Notes: generated from the sequence alone by a model not told the origin. Counted from the stretch's first letter, positions 36,501 to 46,547 are shown. The stretch: 64,000 bases of DNA from Melieria omissa (GCA_963971225.1 OZ020267.1:123001891-123065890), one strand, 5' to 3'. Numbers and translations are program-made.

Positions 36501-37704
36501 AGGTTTTCTGCGCCGGTACCACCTCAGTTGCTGGTGGCACCGCCCCACGACGTATCAGCGACCGATCGCTACCAGTGTCTACTAGCGCGTGCAGATGTTT
36601 TCCGAATACGTGGACGGTTTTGATAATCGGCGGTATGGTGTCTCCGTCGACGTGTGCACTTATTTTGGCGACGGTTGCCCTTGTTCCCCCTCGGCAATCC
36701 TTCGCTTCGTGGCCGGCCTTCGAACATTTTGTGCACCGTTGTTTCTTTTGCGGCAATGGACACTTGACCGCTATATGGCCATACTCGTTGCAGTTGAAAC
36801 ACTTTGGGCCCCTCTGCTTGTTGGGGTTTTGCTGCGGCTCCATCGGTGCGTTTAACTGCCGCACTTCGGTCCGTGATGACACGGATGGCGTTCCCGTGGT
36901 CATCCCCAAGTTCTCCAATGATCGAAGGAGTTCGTCGGTCGTACCAAAATGCATCGCCAACAGCGTTCGAGTGAGGCCCATGTCCTGCAGCCCATGGATC
37001 ACGTACGAGTTGATGGCGGTATCGTCGATACCTCCACGTCTTCCCAGCGCCAGCATTGAGTAAAAGTATTCGACCAGCGGTTCACCGGATTTGCGTTTGC
37101 GGCTGGCCAATTCCCTATGAACGTCCGCAGAATTAACTGTACATGGGAAGTCTTTTGTCAGCATACTCACAAAAGCAGCCCAGGATTGGAACACTGGCTG
37201 CGCATCTAACCAATCCCTCGCGATGCCCTTCATCTTGCACTGTACTGCAAATAACAGCGTCTCCTCGGTCCATGCATATAGCCGCTGCAGCTGCTCTGCT
37301 TTCGCGATAAACTGTCGCGTCGTCACAATTTTCCGCAGTGGATCAAATTCCGGAAGCATTCCTACTGCCTCGTGTGTGTAATTTAGGCGACTCTGTACTG
37401 CGGGACTCGGTGTGCTGGTCGCCTGCACGTTCGGTGGCTGCACCGAAATTGGTGACACTGTCGACTGGCCTTGAACCAGCTCACTCACTGTGTGTGTTAA
37501 ATTGCTAACCAGCTCTCTCAGCTCCTCCAGTTGCTTCTCCCAGGGCTCGTCCGTACCCAATTCGTCCAAGTCTACTTCGTCGTTACCTCGTGCCTCCACC
37601 AGAATGGAAATCTTCTGCGCTTTGTTGCCGAGACATGGCAAATTGGCGTGCCGTAAAAGCGTATTCAGCTGCGCCACCGTAAGCGTTTCAATTTTCATCC
37701 TCAT
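33526..37704 (-). CDS. Gag-Pol polyprotein of the LTR retrotransposon
   Basis: A single 1392-codon frame makes capsid and all enzymes for copying and integrating the element. Residues 1-300 are gag: a SAP-like start, then a retrotransposon gag domain (about 130-260). Two CCHC knuckles follow, CFNCNEYGHIAVKC (302-315) and CTKCSKAGHEAKDC (324-337). The protease has DTGS at 376-379. RT spans about 530-720 with CVDYRAVN, LDMTSGYYQIPM and FGLVNAP, but its active-site box reads YVDE (677-680) where YxDD is expected. RNase H has D826, E865 and D892. Integrase shows a zinc site H1031, H1036, C1066, C1069 and the DD35E triad D1099, D1158, E1194. A GPY-type end (GPYIVTKV, 1329-1336) precedes an acidic tail. 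There are no stops or frameshifts. Gag and pol are fused in one frame, so no frameshift signal is needed. Confidence 0.95.
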   Translation of the reverse strand: MRMKIETLTVAQLNTLLRHANLPCLGNKAQKISILVEARGNDEVDLDELGTDEPWEKQLEELRELVSNLTHTVSELVQGQSTVSPISVQPPNVQATSTPSPAVQSRLNYTHEAVGMLPEFDPLRKIVTTRQFIAKAEQLQRLYAWTEETLLFAVQCKMKGIARDWLDAQPVFQSWAAFVSMLTKDFPCTVNSADVHRELASRKRKSGEPLVEYFYSMLALGRRGGIDDTAINSYVIHGLQDMGLTRTLLAMHFGTTDELLRSLENLGMTTGTPSVSSRTEVRQLNAPMEPQQNPNKQRGPKCFNCNEYGHIAVKCPLPQKKQRCTKCSKAGHEAKDCRGGTRATVAKISAHVDGDTIPPIIKTVHVFGKHLHALVDTGSDRSLIRRGAVPPATEVVPAQKTFRGFGGATVQATQAVRTEIELDSKPATATLFIVADNSLSQDILLGRDILCPPNKRLTIESGVMQLQTKATDPEFHIHDGLHQEQHAALRALLGEYDDCFAEGLPTLGRCTTTTMQITVATDKPIVGKRYQVPLARQSELSAIIQDLLAHDIIRPSTSPHAASVVLVKKANGESRMCVDYRAVNAVTVKKQFPMPVVEEQLSKLAGGKYYTILDMTSGYYQIPMQEESKQYTAFLTHEGLFEHNVMPFGLVNAPMYFQEMITKLIATLSNRKRVISYVDEVIIATPTVDEGLQVLREFLEAVKKAGLTLRPSKCTFMETEVKFLGHTVNAAGISPGNEKTECIEDFPIPTNVLEVRQFLGLTGFFRKFVENYSHVAQPLTTLLRKDAPFVWRQEHEEACAELKAIITRRPVLVIYDVDKQHEVHTDASSIGLSGMLLQQEGNGWKPVSFYSRRCTPAETRYASHELEVLAIVETLERFRFYLLGTHFTVATDCNAIVTTKATTPLPPRIARWWLRLQEYNYDCIHRKGTNMQHVDGMSRAPGLPPREPGTVAESILSVAATETTDWVYAVQMQDRKLTEIVKALSGGDSPNAAQIKQDFELHTGRLYRKVEGQRKLVIPRAVRWRIARACHDNSGHFGLEKTLQGIRKDFWFPRMRRYVKSYIASCPQCCYAKVKGGKPESQMHESDTQPIPFRTLHLDHLGPFPKSKRRNVHVIVLVCAFSKYAMLKAVRNTKTTPVIQMLTEVMSIFGQPRRVITDRGTAYTSKEFANFVERYDIQHIKTAVRTPRGNGQVERVNKTLLTALKCSVDEVRNWDTMLPTIQWSMNSQENATTKFSPNDLIFSFDIRAVSDNRLIQALQDNEPESDAQVYETRRHVAAQRIEAEKAKWKQRYDRQHQRPQMYHEGQLVVIDHVPTATGESHKLEPKYKGPYIVTKVWDYDRYVVEDLPDTTHSRRRYCNIMATDHLKPWCYPSPDIDDNGSDDDEQMSGESS

Positions 37705-37882
37705 CTTGTCGTTGCTCGTTCACGTCTGTCGTTGCACTTTTTCCTTTGTGCTGTATCTGCCACGCTTTCGTCTTCCGCTATTGTTCTAGAACTTTCTAAA
37801 TCACGACACTCTTCCCCTGTCGTTTTCTCGTCTTTCTCTTTGCGGTTTAACTTTCTCCTTCGTCTAGCTTGCGTTAACCCGG

Positions 37883-38147
37883 TTCGTTGGTTGTGCTCGT
37901 GTTCGTGTTTCCTTTAGGCAGCTCGTTCCTTAGCTACCACCGTGGAAAGTTCGTTTTCGTTGGAAGCTTACGCAACTCTGTTCGTTGGTTACGCATGCCC
38001 TTTACGTTATGTATATGCTACGGCTGCACATTCACTCGTTCGTTCTTTCGGCGTGCTGCAATCGGTTCGTTGATTGTCGCCGTGCCGATCGTTGCCTGCT
38101 GCTGCGCTCTTCGCTCGTTGCCGCTTGCTGAAACCCCTTCGTTGGTT
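37883..38147 (-). repeat. repeated decamer in the retrotransposon leader
   Basis: TTCGTTGGTT (plus-strand reading) occurs at 37883-37892, 37981-37990 and 38138-38147, with a one-base variant TTCGTTGATT at 38066-38075. The spacings are 98, 85 and 72 bp. The repeats lie between the primer site and the gag start, where packaging or regulatory signals are expected. Confidence 0.65.
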
Positions 38148-38312
38148 ATTTCTCCTGCTTACTTGCAGTGCCTATGTTGCCACTCGTTGCAAGATTGCGT
38201 GCGGCTTATGCTTTGGTCAGCAGATTCGCTGGCGTCGCTGTGGTCTTCACCGAATGCCGTCTTTTCCTGTTTTTGTTCTCTGCCGATGAATTTCCCTTAT
38301 AAATTCACTGGT

Positions 38313-38326
38313 ATCCCACTTCTGAC
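38313..38326 (-). other. primer-binding site, tRNA-Leu type
   Basis: On the coding strand GTCAGAAGTGGGAT begins one base after the 5' LTR. As I recall it, the 3' end of insect tRNA-Leu (ATCCCACTTCTGACACCA) is complementary over 14 bases. The site lacks the TGGT complement of the CCA end, so pairing would start inside the acceptor stem. Confidence 0.7.
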
Positions 38327-38327
38327 T

Positions 38328-38468
38328 TGTCAAGGATGGTTTATTAACACATTTTAATAAATAAAAGTCGTTAACAATTTTGTGTAAAAAGTAATTGTGC
38401 ACCGGCAGCGTGCCCACCTACGCGACTCCCCCGTAGCAACTTCCCGAGTTGCCACCCTGTCCGTGACA
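38328..38468 (-). repeat. 5' LTR
   Basis: 141 bp, identical by eye to 33359-33499. It should contain the promoter for the genomic RNA. It is very short for a Ty3/gypsy LTR. Confidence 0.95.
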
Positions 38469-38776
38469 AATCTGAAAAATCTAGCCAACACACTTGGTGC
38501 TATAGCTCTCCAAAAGTGACGAAAATTGCAAATTTAAGTTGCCAAACTAAAAAGTTTAAGAAAAACAAATTAGAGATTTCAATTCAGCAGACCATGATTA
38601 ATTGGGGAACGATTTATGAGGAACGGACCACTCCTTCTAATTTTGTCCCGCGGTTGTATGGAGTCGAATCACTGTGTAATGGTTTGAAATATAGTTTTCA
38701 CGTCCGGCTATTAGAGCGATCGGTTATTGAAGCTGTCTAGTTATAAGGACTGTTCGTAATGAGGAATTTCACTGTA

Positions 38777-39078
38777 CTTTGATTCAGTTACAGATTATTA
38801 ACAAAAAAATTGATTTAGTTACAACAAATTATGATTACATCATTTTTAATTTTGCGAAAGCAATGTTAAACTAGTTTGTCATATAAAAATAAAAAAAAAA
38901 TAATAAATAAAATATAAAATATAAAAAAATTTTAAGACATGAAATTTAAAGCCGGATCGTTCACAGATATTTCAAACAATAATGAGCCATTTAATGAGCC
39001 ATTCATTCAGAACCAATCAACCAATCTTATTAAAAAAATTAGTGTCAAACCGTATAAAATTAAATGTGGGGGGATACT
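38777..39078. other. unassigned AT-rich sequence
   Basis: Very A-rich stretch at 38883-38935. No other feature recognised. Confidence 0.4.
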
Positions 39079-39341
39079 ACGGTTTCCGTGGCGCCGCCAT
39101 TTGATGATGTTTTTAGATAGATTGACCGAAAATAAATCGGAAATGAAAACTATGGCTTGGAACTATGGATTTGAACAAAAAATACTGCGCACACCTGACT
39201 GTTGCCTGATGTGGTGGTGACTTTGAACCTCGATATCTCGAAAACGAAGCGAGATATCGAAAAATGTTATTAATCAGTTTCGATTTATTTTTGGTCGATC
39301 TATCTAAAGACACCCTCAAATGGCGGCGCCACGGAAACCGT
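39079..39341. repeat. foldback element with about 60-bp arms
   Basis: The left arm (39081-39141) starts ACGGTTTCCGTGGCGCCGCC. The right arm (39283-39341) is its near-complete reverse complement. Between them a second, smaller hairpin TCGATATCTCG/CGAGATATCGA occupies about 39230-39260. This is probably a MITE or foldback transposon. No clear target duplication was found, so the ends are approximate. Confidence 0.7.
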
Positions 39342-42300
39342 TGTCGTGCCAAAACTGGGTTGACAAAGGGCCAAAACAGACACTGACTTGTTTTGAGAGA
39401 TAAGTACTTTAACATCTAAGAAACTTCGTCATTGGATATAAACCCATGCCCACATTTGCGCTATTTTAAAGAACTGAGCGCGGAACATTGATTTTCTTAT
39501 CGCTTTGCTTTGATGAATCCGACGCACTTATGTGTATGCGCTCGTATGTAGTAAATGACATCAGATTCCCGAAAACATTCCAACCCTGAAGACAAGCAGA
39601 AAATAAAAAAATCACAAAGCCAAAGTGACGATTGATAATTGCAGTCAATTGTGAAGATTTCTAAAGAAACACGCATATGAGACCGCACACTGATGCCGCA
39701 AACTCGCACGAGAGAACCGCCAAGACATGTTTTTACACCCCACGTAAAATGTTGATACACTCTGCGAGCCAAATGACAAATGTTCGCGCTTCTCGGGCAC
39801 GTGGCAGCAGTCAACCGTTTTAGAATATCTATGAAATTAACACTCAGACAAACTTTCGACCTCTGCGATCGGTTGTTGAGCGGAAATAAATCAAAAGTGA
39901 AATTTCTTGTGACCTTTTGATGTGCTCTCCAGTTCCCATGTTCCACAGAACTAAATATGAAAACATGAAAACAACAGAAAAAATCAGCCAGCACACACCC
40001 AACACAGATTGGCTCGTCTTGTCGGCGCGCCACGCAACACCCCAGGCCACTCCACCCGCCCATGTTTTTGTTTATTTATGCAATGACGCTTGTGTATCGT
40101 GTCATTTGGCGGCATTTTTGCTGTCATAAAATTTGATTAAAGCAACCGACGGACGGACGGACGGCCGAGCAGCCAGACAGGCAGCAAATTATTGAAGCGA
40201 AGGGGGTCAGAAACGGGAGGGTGATGGCACCTTGTGAGTGTGTTGTGTTGGGTTGAGTTGTGTGAAGTTGTCATTACGGTTACCGATGTCGCGTTGCCGA
40301 TGCCGACGCCGATGCCGATGCTCGGGCCAGCATTGCATGTGCACTTGTCGAAACCAATTAAAGTACAAAATACAAATAAAGGCCGTAAACGAAACGAAAA
40401 GCGAAAAGTTCATTTCGAAATTTGAATTGATGTTTTTTCTCTCGGTTTGGGGTTTTGCCGCGAGCACTAAAATTTATTTTCGGAAATGGAAACTGCTAGC
40501 ACAACGGCTCGGCACATGCAGCGCTCAGCCAGCGGCGGTGCAGCGAAAAAGTGCGATGCTGCCGATTGTGCGCCGGTGTTGCTACCATTCGGTGTGCTGC
40601 CTGCCTGCCTGCCCTTCCAACTTTCCGGCTGCCTGGCCGATGGCGGCACAATTTCTTTGTAATTAGTTGTATAAATCGTTTTGCACTTTTATCTGACTTC
40701 TTCGTTTTATTAACTCAGGCGGTCAACCAGCCATGCGAGCTATTCCTGTGTGTGTGTGTGTGTGTGTGATGCCTGGCGGCATTTCCAAACCGTAATTTTT
40801 AATTTCGATCAGAAGCATTCGCTATTTCTGCATAATTTCTGCTCGTAAACTCCAAGTTGCTGCCGGTGAACAACAACAGGGAAGCGCACATTCTGCATTT
40901 CGGCTGCTGCAACACTGGCCGAAGATGGCTTGTGCCGCATGTGCTGCGGCCACAACTACTGCATTCCCGCCTCCGGGCAAATGGGCACAACATGCCGTCG
41001 TACGCATGATTGAAGGCAACATGTGTTCGGAAATTATGCACAACTGTTTCTGCTGCCGGGAGCAACGCAAAGGGGTGAAAATTGTCAGTTGGCATGAAGG
41101 GAGACGAAAACAAAACGAATTGCATTCATCAAGTGTTGTCAACACAAAGGTCAAACCGAAATAAAACACATGCTTAGGGAATATGTTCAACCTGATGACT
41201 GATTGACGGGTCTGACATTTTCAATATCAATGAACAGTAAGAAATCTTAATTTAAGTGACTTAATTACGAGTCTTAATAGTTCATGAAAAAGCGGAACAC
41301 TACAAAAGACTGTTTATCTACCTGATGCCTAAATTTCGGCATTTAATATAAGTTTCTCTTTTATAAAAGAAAGACAGGTTTTTAAAAGGATTTGCCAGTT
41401 GGGCATTTCAGTACTCACTGCAAATCTCAGATATGCCGAAAGTTACAAACTTGACTTAAAAAAAATTTTAAACATTTACGCAGCGAGATCTATGGATAAA
41501 CATCAATGGCTAAAACTAATTTATTTGGCTTCGGCCAGTCACCTTCAATCACGCAAGTCCATTCGAAAACTATGCGTGTTTCATGTTCCCACATTCTCAC
41601 TTACACATGGACTTGGCAATGTAAGGCAGATGTTCCACTTTCACTGCGTTCGCTGAAAACTCTTTTCAGTTATGGAATATTTGTGTTCAAAATTAGAATC
41701 GGATGCAGCAACAGAAGGCAAATTGGTGTTGTTGGTTTATCACCTCATAACACTATCCACAAACAATAACAGCTGCTGACTACAACAACACCCACGGCAA
41801 TGCCAGTGGCAGCCACATCAGCGCAACAGCAACACTGATTGAATGCTTTGGCAGCTTGTGATTTGTTTACGAAACAGCGCAAACCCGTTGAATGGGCACT
41901 CGCTGGCAGAGAACTAAAACGAAAAGCGAACCGAAATATCAACTTTTCTGGGCGTAAGACAATTTGTTATTACTGCAAGAACATGGCGCCAAATTGGCCC
42001 ATTTTCGGGGCGGGATTTTCTTAATTGACGGCAAAGCAGCTATCCAGCGCCAAGCAACGGCGACGAGCGAGAGAGTGTGGGAATTTAATTTGGCCGTTTG
42101 TTTATTTTTCCAATTTTTATGGAAAGTGTTGTGTCGGCGCAAGCACAATGAAGTGCGCACTCCCACACCCACACCGAGGCGCGCACTCACCTGTGCATGG
42201 CCTCTGAGGTCTGCTGACATGAAGGCTGTGCAAACGGCAGCTATCGTGACGGGATTGGCATTGGGATTGATTTTGTGTGATGAGTGAATACTTATGTTAA

Positions 42301-42621
42301 ATATTTTTCCACGATTCATGATCCACGACAAACATTGACAATCGGTGCTATACGCTGCTATGCTTTGGAAAGGGTGGGATCAACTTGAAGTTTGATTTAT
42401 ATTTACGCGTCGGTTAACATGAAAGGGTTTCGTGGAATGCTTTTAGACACTCAACACTCATGAAGATTAATGCTTATGAGGATTAAACAAAGATTGTCAT
42501 GTGCTATTGTTGGCAATTAGCATCGTAAGCCGATGAACACTAAAACTATTATAATGAAATTCTACACTAACAGACGGAAAATGTCATAGCAAATAATTTT
42601 ACTGGTAGTCCTTGAACTTTT
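39342..42621. other. unassigned intronic sequence
   Basis: GGAC repeats at 40148-40163, (GT)n at 40748-40769 and GC-richer blocks at 40.5-41.1 and 41.8-42.3 kb. Frames are open on both strands at once, with Cys/His/Ala-rich strings and no domain. No RNA gene or element ends seen. Confidence 0.45.
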
Positions 42622-42625
42622 TTAA

Positions 42626-42867
42626 CCCATTCGAGACCGATTGCACACCGTGTGTGCAATGGATTTCCGAGGCTATAAGACAGTAATGTGCAATTATCAG
42701 TTATTCTGAGTAAACTAGTCGTCGAAATACGATTTTTCTGGAACTAATGAAATCTGTAAAGTACAGGAAGAATCAATTTGGCATTGGTTTTACTGTGTGA
42801 AATACAAAGAAAAATAAAATTTCGCTCCTGTCAACCGTGTTCGAAAAAAATCGTCGTCTCGAATGTA
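42626..42867 (-). mobile_element. TTAA-flanked MITE, copy 2
   Basis: Inverted copy of 10820-11060 (about 90 percent alike by eye), with TTAA at 42622-42625 and 42868-42871. It runs from CCCATTCGAGACCGATTGC to the reverse of CACATTCGAGACGACGA (one base differs: gaatgta). No coding capacity. Confidence 0.8.
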
Positions 42868-43239
42868 TTAATCAAAGAGTGATAAAAGTGATCTTATTAT
42901 TCCTCAAAAATGTATTAAAATGAATGCACCTCCACAGCGTTCATCCATAAAATTCTCAAAGATTAAAGCGTCAACGACTAACTAATTGGGTCCCATGAGC
43001 TTAAACTGATTGTAAAACCTGATTTAAGTATAGTTTTCGATCTTTTTAAAATATTGATACATTAATAGAGTATTTTATTATTTATAAAATAATATAATTC
43101 AAATGCCCGTCTGTGGGACTATTGTAGCAATCAATCATTTCGATAAGATTTCAAAATTTCGATGTACATCTTTTTGTAATTTGAAGTATTTTGCAACTTA
43201 TTTGGAACTGGAAATTATTTGGAACTGCCATGCTTCTAA

Positions 43240-43680
43240 GTCGTCAGCGCGGCCGAATATTCACGCTGCAAAGGTTGTGCTGTGTATTTGGTGGGACCAG
43301 GTCGGTGTTATTTATTATGAGCTGTTGAAACCGAACGAAACCACCGCTGGAGACCGGTATCAAGAGACACGAAAAAGTGATTTTACCTCATGACAACTCT
43401 TGGCCTCATGTTACCCAACCCTTTAAAACCTACTTGGAAACGCTCAAGTGGGAAGTCCTGTCCCACGCGCCATAATCCCCAGATATTGTGCTGCCTGATT
43501 TTGACTGGTTGTGTTCGATGGCACCTGGTCTGGCTGATCAGCAGTTCCGCTCATATGAAGACATCACAAAATGGCTTGATTCGAGAAAAGCCTCGAAAGA
43601 CAAACACTTCTACCGTCAAGGTATTCGAGCTTCGCCAGAAAGATGGGAACATTTTTTAGCTACTTATGGATGAATGAATG
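43240..43680 (+). pseudogene. second mariner-type transposase remnant (DD34D)
   Basis: The C-terminal half of a mariner transposase from a different branch than 21410. Motifs are RPNIHAAKVVLCIWWDQVG and YYELLKP in one frame. After a deletion and shift near 43370 come LPHDNSWPH (second Asp), SPDIVLPDF (third Asp, 34 residues on) and RSYEDITKWLDS to a TGA at about 43672. One stop (43473-43475) replaces an expected Tyr. The N-terminal half and terminal repeats are not recognisable. Confidence 0.75.
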
Positions 43681-43745
43681 TGAGGGGGAGCTGAGGAAAT
43701 AACCTAAGAGAGGTCATTACCTCAAGCACTCAGGCTTTATAGCCC
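43681..43745 (+). mobile_element. left part of a split retroposon 3' region (tentative)
   Basis: This segment reads into attgtactaaa and, across the minus-strand LINE inserted at 43757-44627, continues at 44639. The joined sequence runs to a poly(A) tail at 44801-44810. Its family is not identified. Confidence 0.3.
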
Positions 43746-43756
43746 ATTGTACTAAA

Positions 43757-44627
43757 CTTACTTACTTAACTTACTTAACTGGCCATAACAACCCGTTATC
43801 GGGTTACGGCCTGCCGCAAAACTTCTCTTCAGGCGCCTCTGCTTCGCGCGCGCCTTCTCCAGTTGGTCACACCAAGAGATACCAGGGCCTCTTCCACCGG
43901 AGACACGGCCTCCCTCTTCCCTGTCGACCTCCAACCATCGCATCGAATACCTTTTTCGGCGGAGCTTCGTCGTCCATGCGGCAGACATGACCGAGCCAGC
44001 GTAGCCGCTGGATGTTAATTCGCTGCGCTACGTCCATGTCCTTATACAGCTCATACAGCTCGTTATTGGTTCGTATGCGATAGTCGTCACCAACACGAAC
44101 AGAACCGAAGATTTTGCGAAGTACCTTCCTCTCGAACACTCCAAGGGCCGCTATGTCGTTTCGTGTCATTGTCTATGCTTCAGCGCCATAGAGGAGCACG
44201 GGCAAGATAAGCGTCCTATAGAGTGAAAGTTTTGTCGGTCGAGAGAGGTCTCTACTTCTCAATTGCCTACCGAGACCGTAGTAGCACCTGTTGGCAAGAG
44301 TTATCCTTCGCTTTATCTCCAGACTGACATCATTGCTGCTGTTGATGGCGGTGCCAAGGTAGACGAATTCCTTGACAACTTCAAAAGCATACCTGTCGGC
44401 CTCGACGTGAGACCCTAGCCGCTGCGAGTCCCTGCGTGTAGACAGCATAGGTATACTTCGTATTGCCCTCATTTACCACCAGACCCATTTTGGCAGATTC
44501 TCTTTCGATAGCCGCAAAGGCAGCGGTGACATCTCGCTTGTTACGTCCGATGACATCAATATCATCAGCGTAGGCAAGGAGCTGGACACTTTTGTTGAAA
44601 ATTGTGCCATTACGATGTACACCGGCT
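43757..44627 (-). pseudogene. 5'-truncated RTE-type LINE (RT and C-terminus)
   Basis: The exact 11-bp duplication ATTGTACTAAA (43746-43756, 44628-44638) bounds an 871-bp insertion. Minus-strand translation starts within reverse transcriptase: LLAYADDIDVIGRNK carries the YADD active site. It continues through KEFVYLGTAINS, PVLLYGAEA, VLRKIFGSVRVGDDYR and IQRLRWLGHVCRMDD, typical of RTE C-termini. A stop after YGAEA (where Trp is expected) and frameshifts near 43935 inactivate it. The 3' end carries an AAGT/TTAAG repeat tail (43757-43778). It is probably the same family as 1-912, but the two do not overlap, so this is unproven. Confidence 0.8.
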
Positions 44628-44638
44628 ATTGTACTAAA

Positions 44639-44810
44639 GGCTCAGGAAAAAGGTGGATAGAGAAGAGTTGGATTGGGAAAAAGAAAAGAGAAAGTGGGTG
44701 GAAGGGGAGAAAGGGTTATGAGATCTCCTGTACAAATTTCCCATGGATAATACTTTGAATGATTAATTTGTAAGTTTTCACAATAAAGTTGAACTGTTAT
44801 AAAAAAAAAA
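44639..44810 (+). mobile_element. polyadenylated retroposon 3' end
   Basis: AATAAA at 44782-44787 is followed 13 bp later by ten A residues (44801-44810). Together with 43681-43745 it looks like a 3' UTR and tail of a LINE or processed transcript that was later hit by the RTE insertion. No coding part recognised. Confidence 0.45.
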
Positions 44811-46409
44811 CAGCCAGGACTTAGTTGCGCACCTAATATTTATACGTAAATAATTACATAAATCAACAACAACAAACGACAAAAACTTCTTAAAAAGACA
44901 AAACCAGTCTAAAAGTGACATTTTTTAAAATACCTTTGAAGAAATAGTTGATCATTCTAAAACTGCCTCCTTATTTTTTAGAGGTTTCTTAAGAATCTGA
45001 TCTACTTATATTTCAATTAGTTTTTATAGTTTTAGAAGTAGGATCTGACTATCAACATACAGCATCTGTCCCCATATATGAAACCCAAACACAGATTTCC
45101 GACGACTTGTATATTTGAGGAATCATAGGGTTTGGTTGTAGAAACTGCGCGCTAATTTTATAGAAACTAGTAGAGTAAAATGATTTAAAACTATATTTTT
45201 TTTATAAATCGAACGAATTTGCTCTGCTTGACAGGGTGCGCCCGATTTATGTCCTGCAACATTGGTGTGTGGCAGAGCTAGTCTCCCTCTGACTAAGTGC
45301 GTGCGTCGAGTCTTGCTTGTGCTGAGAGCCTTATAAAAATCTTATGCGAATTACGTGACCGTACATTAATACATCATTTGCTCAACATTTCGTCATGGTC
45401 ATAAAAACGCATTTTATGCGCCACGACGCAGTGTTGCACGCGACTCCGGCGACTCAGTGATTCACCCAAATATGGGGACGACGACATTAAATGAATGGAA
45501 TCTCGCAATAAAAATGTACGCTTTTAAGAACATTGTGAAAATAATCCTCACCGCTGTTGCCGTCGCCCGGGCCCTTCCCCGTCACGCCCGTCCCTTGTTG
45601 TTGTTCCTCAAGTGCCCGCAGGGCAGCCCGACTAGCACTGCAGCGCTCAGCGTGACGAGCATGGGAAACCCCCTTTCGATAGTAAAAATGCGAGCAGTTT
45701 TAATGATGATTACTTTTTTGGCGCTTAATTTTATGTTGATGCCAAAAATTATCGAAAAATACTTCTTTTATAACGCGGAAAATCATAAAACGCAACGTTA
45801 TCGCCCGAAAACACACTCAACACCCCCTGACCTCACCCGCGATTCAGCGACAAATGCAAAGCGCTGCGAGAAACGCACATTAAAAATAAAGTGTTGGCAA
45901 CATTGGATGAGAGCACAGCTGCACTAATGTTGCTACTTTTATTGCGTGTAATGCGCAGCGCTTCGAAAATTAACGAAATTCAGTGTCGACGCCAAAGGAC
46001 ATTCACAATGAAAATTATGAATATGCGATGCCTTTGGCCGCAGCACGGGGCGCTGGGCTTCGGAAAAAGCGTCTTTCGTTTGAGCAGATTTAATTTTACT
46101 TAATTTATTAGAAGAAATTCCTCGAAGCATGCATTCATTTATAATTAAACGCATATTTCTCGAAAAAGTGGAAGAGGAACTCCGCAACGCTGCACTGCCG
46201 ATAAGGAAAGGCGGCGTTTCTTATTTTATGTCAATTTCTCTGTTCAAGGGTCTTGTCGCATTGCTAACGAAATTCCACAAAAATGCCAGTACTGTGGCAA
46301 CATTTGAAACGTGCGCGAGATCGAGGGATGTTTGGCTTGTAAAACAAGCAATTTTAGCGATTAATGAATGTGAATTCGTTTGAACGAACAATTCAGTCAG
46401 AAATCAAAT
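44811..46409. other. unassigned intronic sequence
   Basis: The 45.2-46.3 kb part is less AT-rich and has frames open on both strands, but no domain. It is possibly conserved non-coding sequence; this cannot be told from one genome. Confidence 0.4.
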
Positions 46410-46547
46410 CAGTAGCGCACACAGGGGGAGACTTTGGGGTTAAAAATCCCTCAAATGCAGAAATTACTGGTAAAAACATATGGTTTCAAATGGTATTGGG
46501 TTGTGCGCAAACCCTCTCCCCCAAAATGAAATCCTAGTACGCCACTG
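46410..46547. mobile_element. small hAT-like MITE, copy A
   Basis: The ends CAGTAGCGCACAC and, from the right, CAGTGGCGTACTAGG are imperfect inverted repeats of hAT type. Internal blocks (aaattactggtaaaaa, tatggtttcaaatgg) recur at 57220-57342 and 58595-58712. No 8-bp duplication is preserved. Confidence 0.6.

Larger units (their letters stand above)
33359..38468 (-). mobile_element. complete Ty3/gypsy LTR retrotransposon
   Basis: Two 141-bp LTRs that look identical base for base flank a 4.8-kb interior. The 4-bp target duplication AATC lies at 33355-33358 and 38469-38472. On the minus strand the order is 5' LTR, tRNA-Leu-type primer site, a leader of about 600 bp, one gag-pol frame, a short purine-rich stretch (33500-33525) and the 3' LTR. 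Protease, RT, RNase H, integrase is the Ty3/gypsy order. No envelope frame is present. The primer type and single frame recall the Mdg3/Micropia group (inference). Confidence 0.95.
32487..38774. mobile_element. pogo/Tigger-like element split by an LTR retrotransposon
   Basis: The ends CAGTGAAATTCCTCATAATC (left) and CAGTGAAATTCCTCATTACG (right, other strand) are inverted. TA flanks them at 32485-32486 and 38775-38776. Further in, cggac(a) motifs continue the similarity. CAGT tips with TA duplications and a sequence like 'cctcataatcgga' recall pogo/Tigger ends. Removing the LTR element and one AATC leaves about 1174 bp with no readable transposase. Confidence 0.75.

Noticed and set aside
36275..37063. 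262-codon plus frame and similar frames across 33.7-38.3 kb
   Set aside because: Antisense shadows of the gag-pol frame or of the retrotransposon leader.
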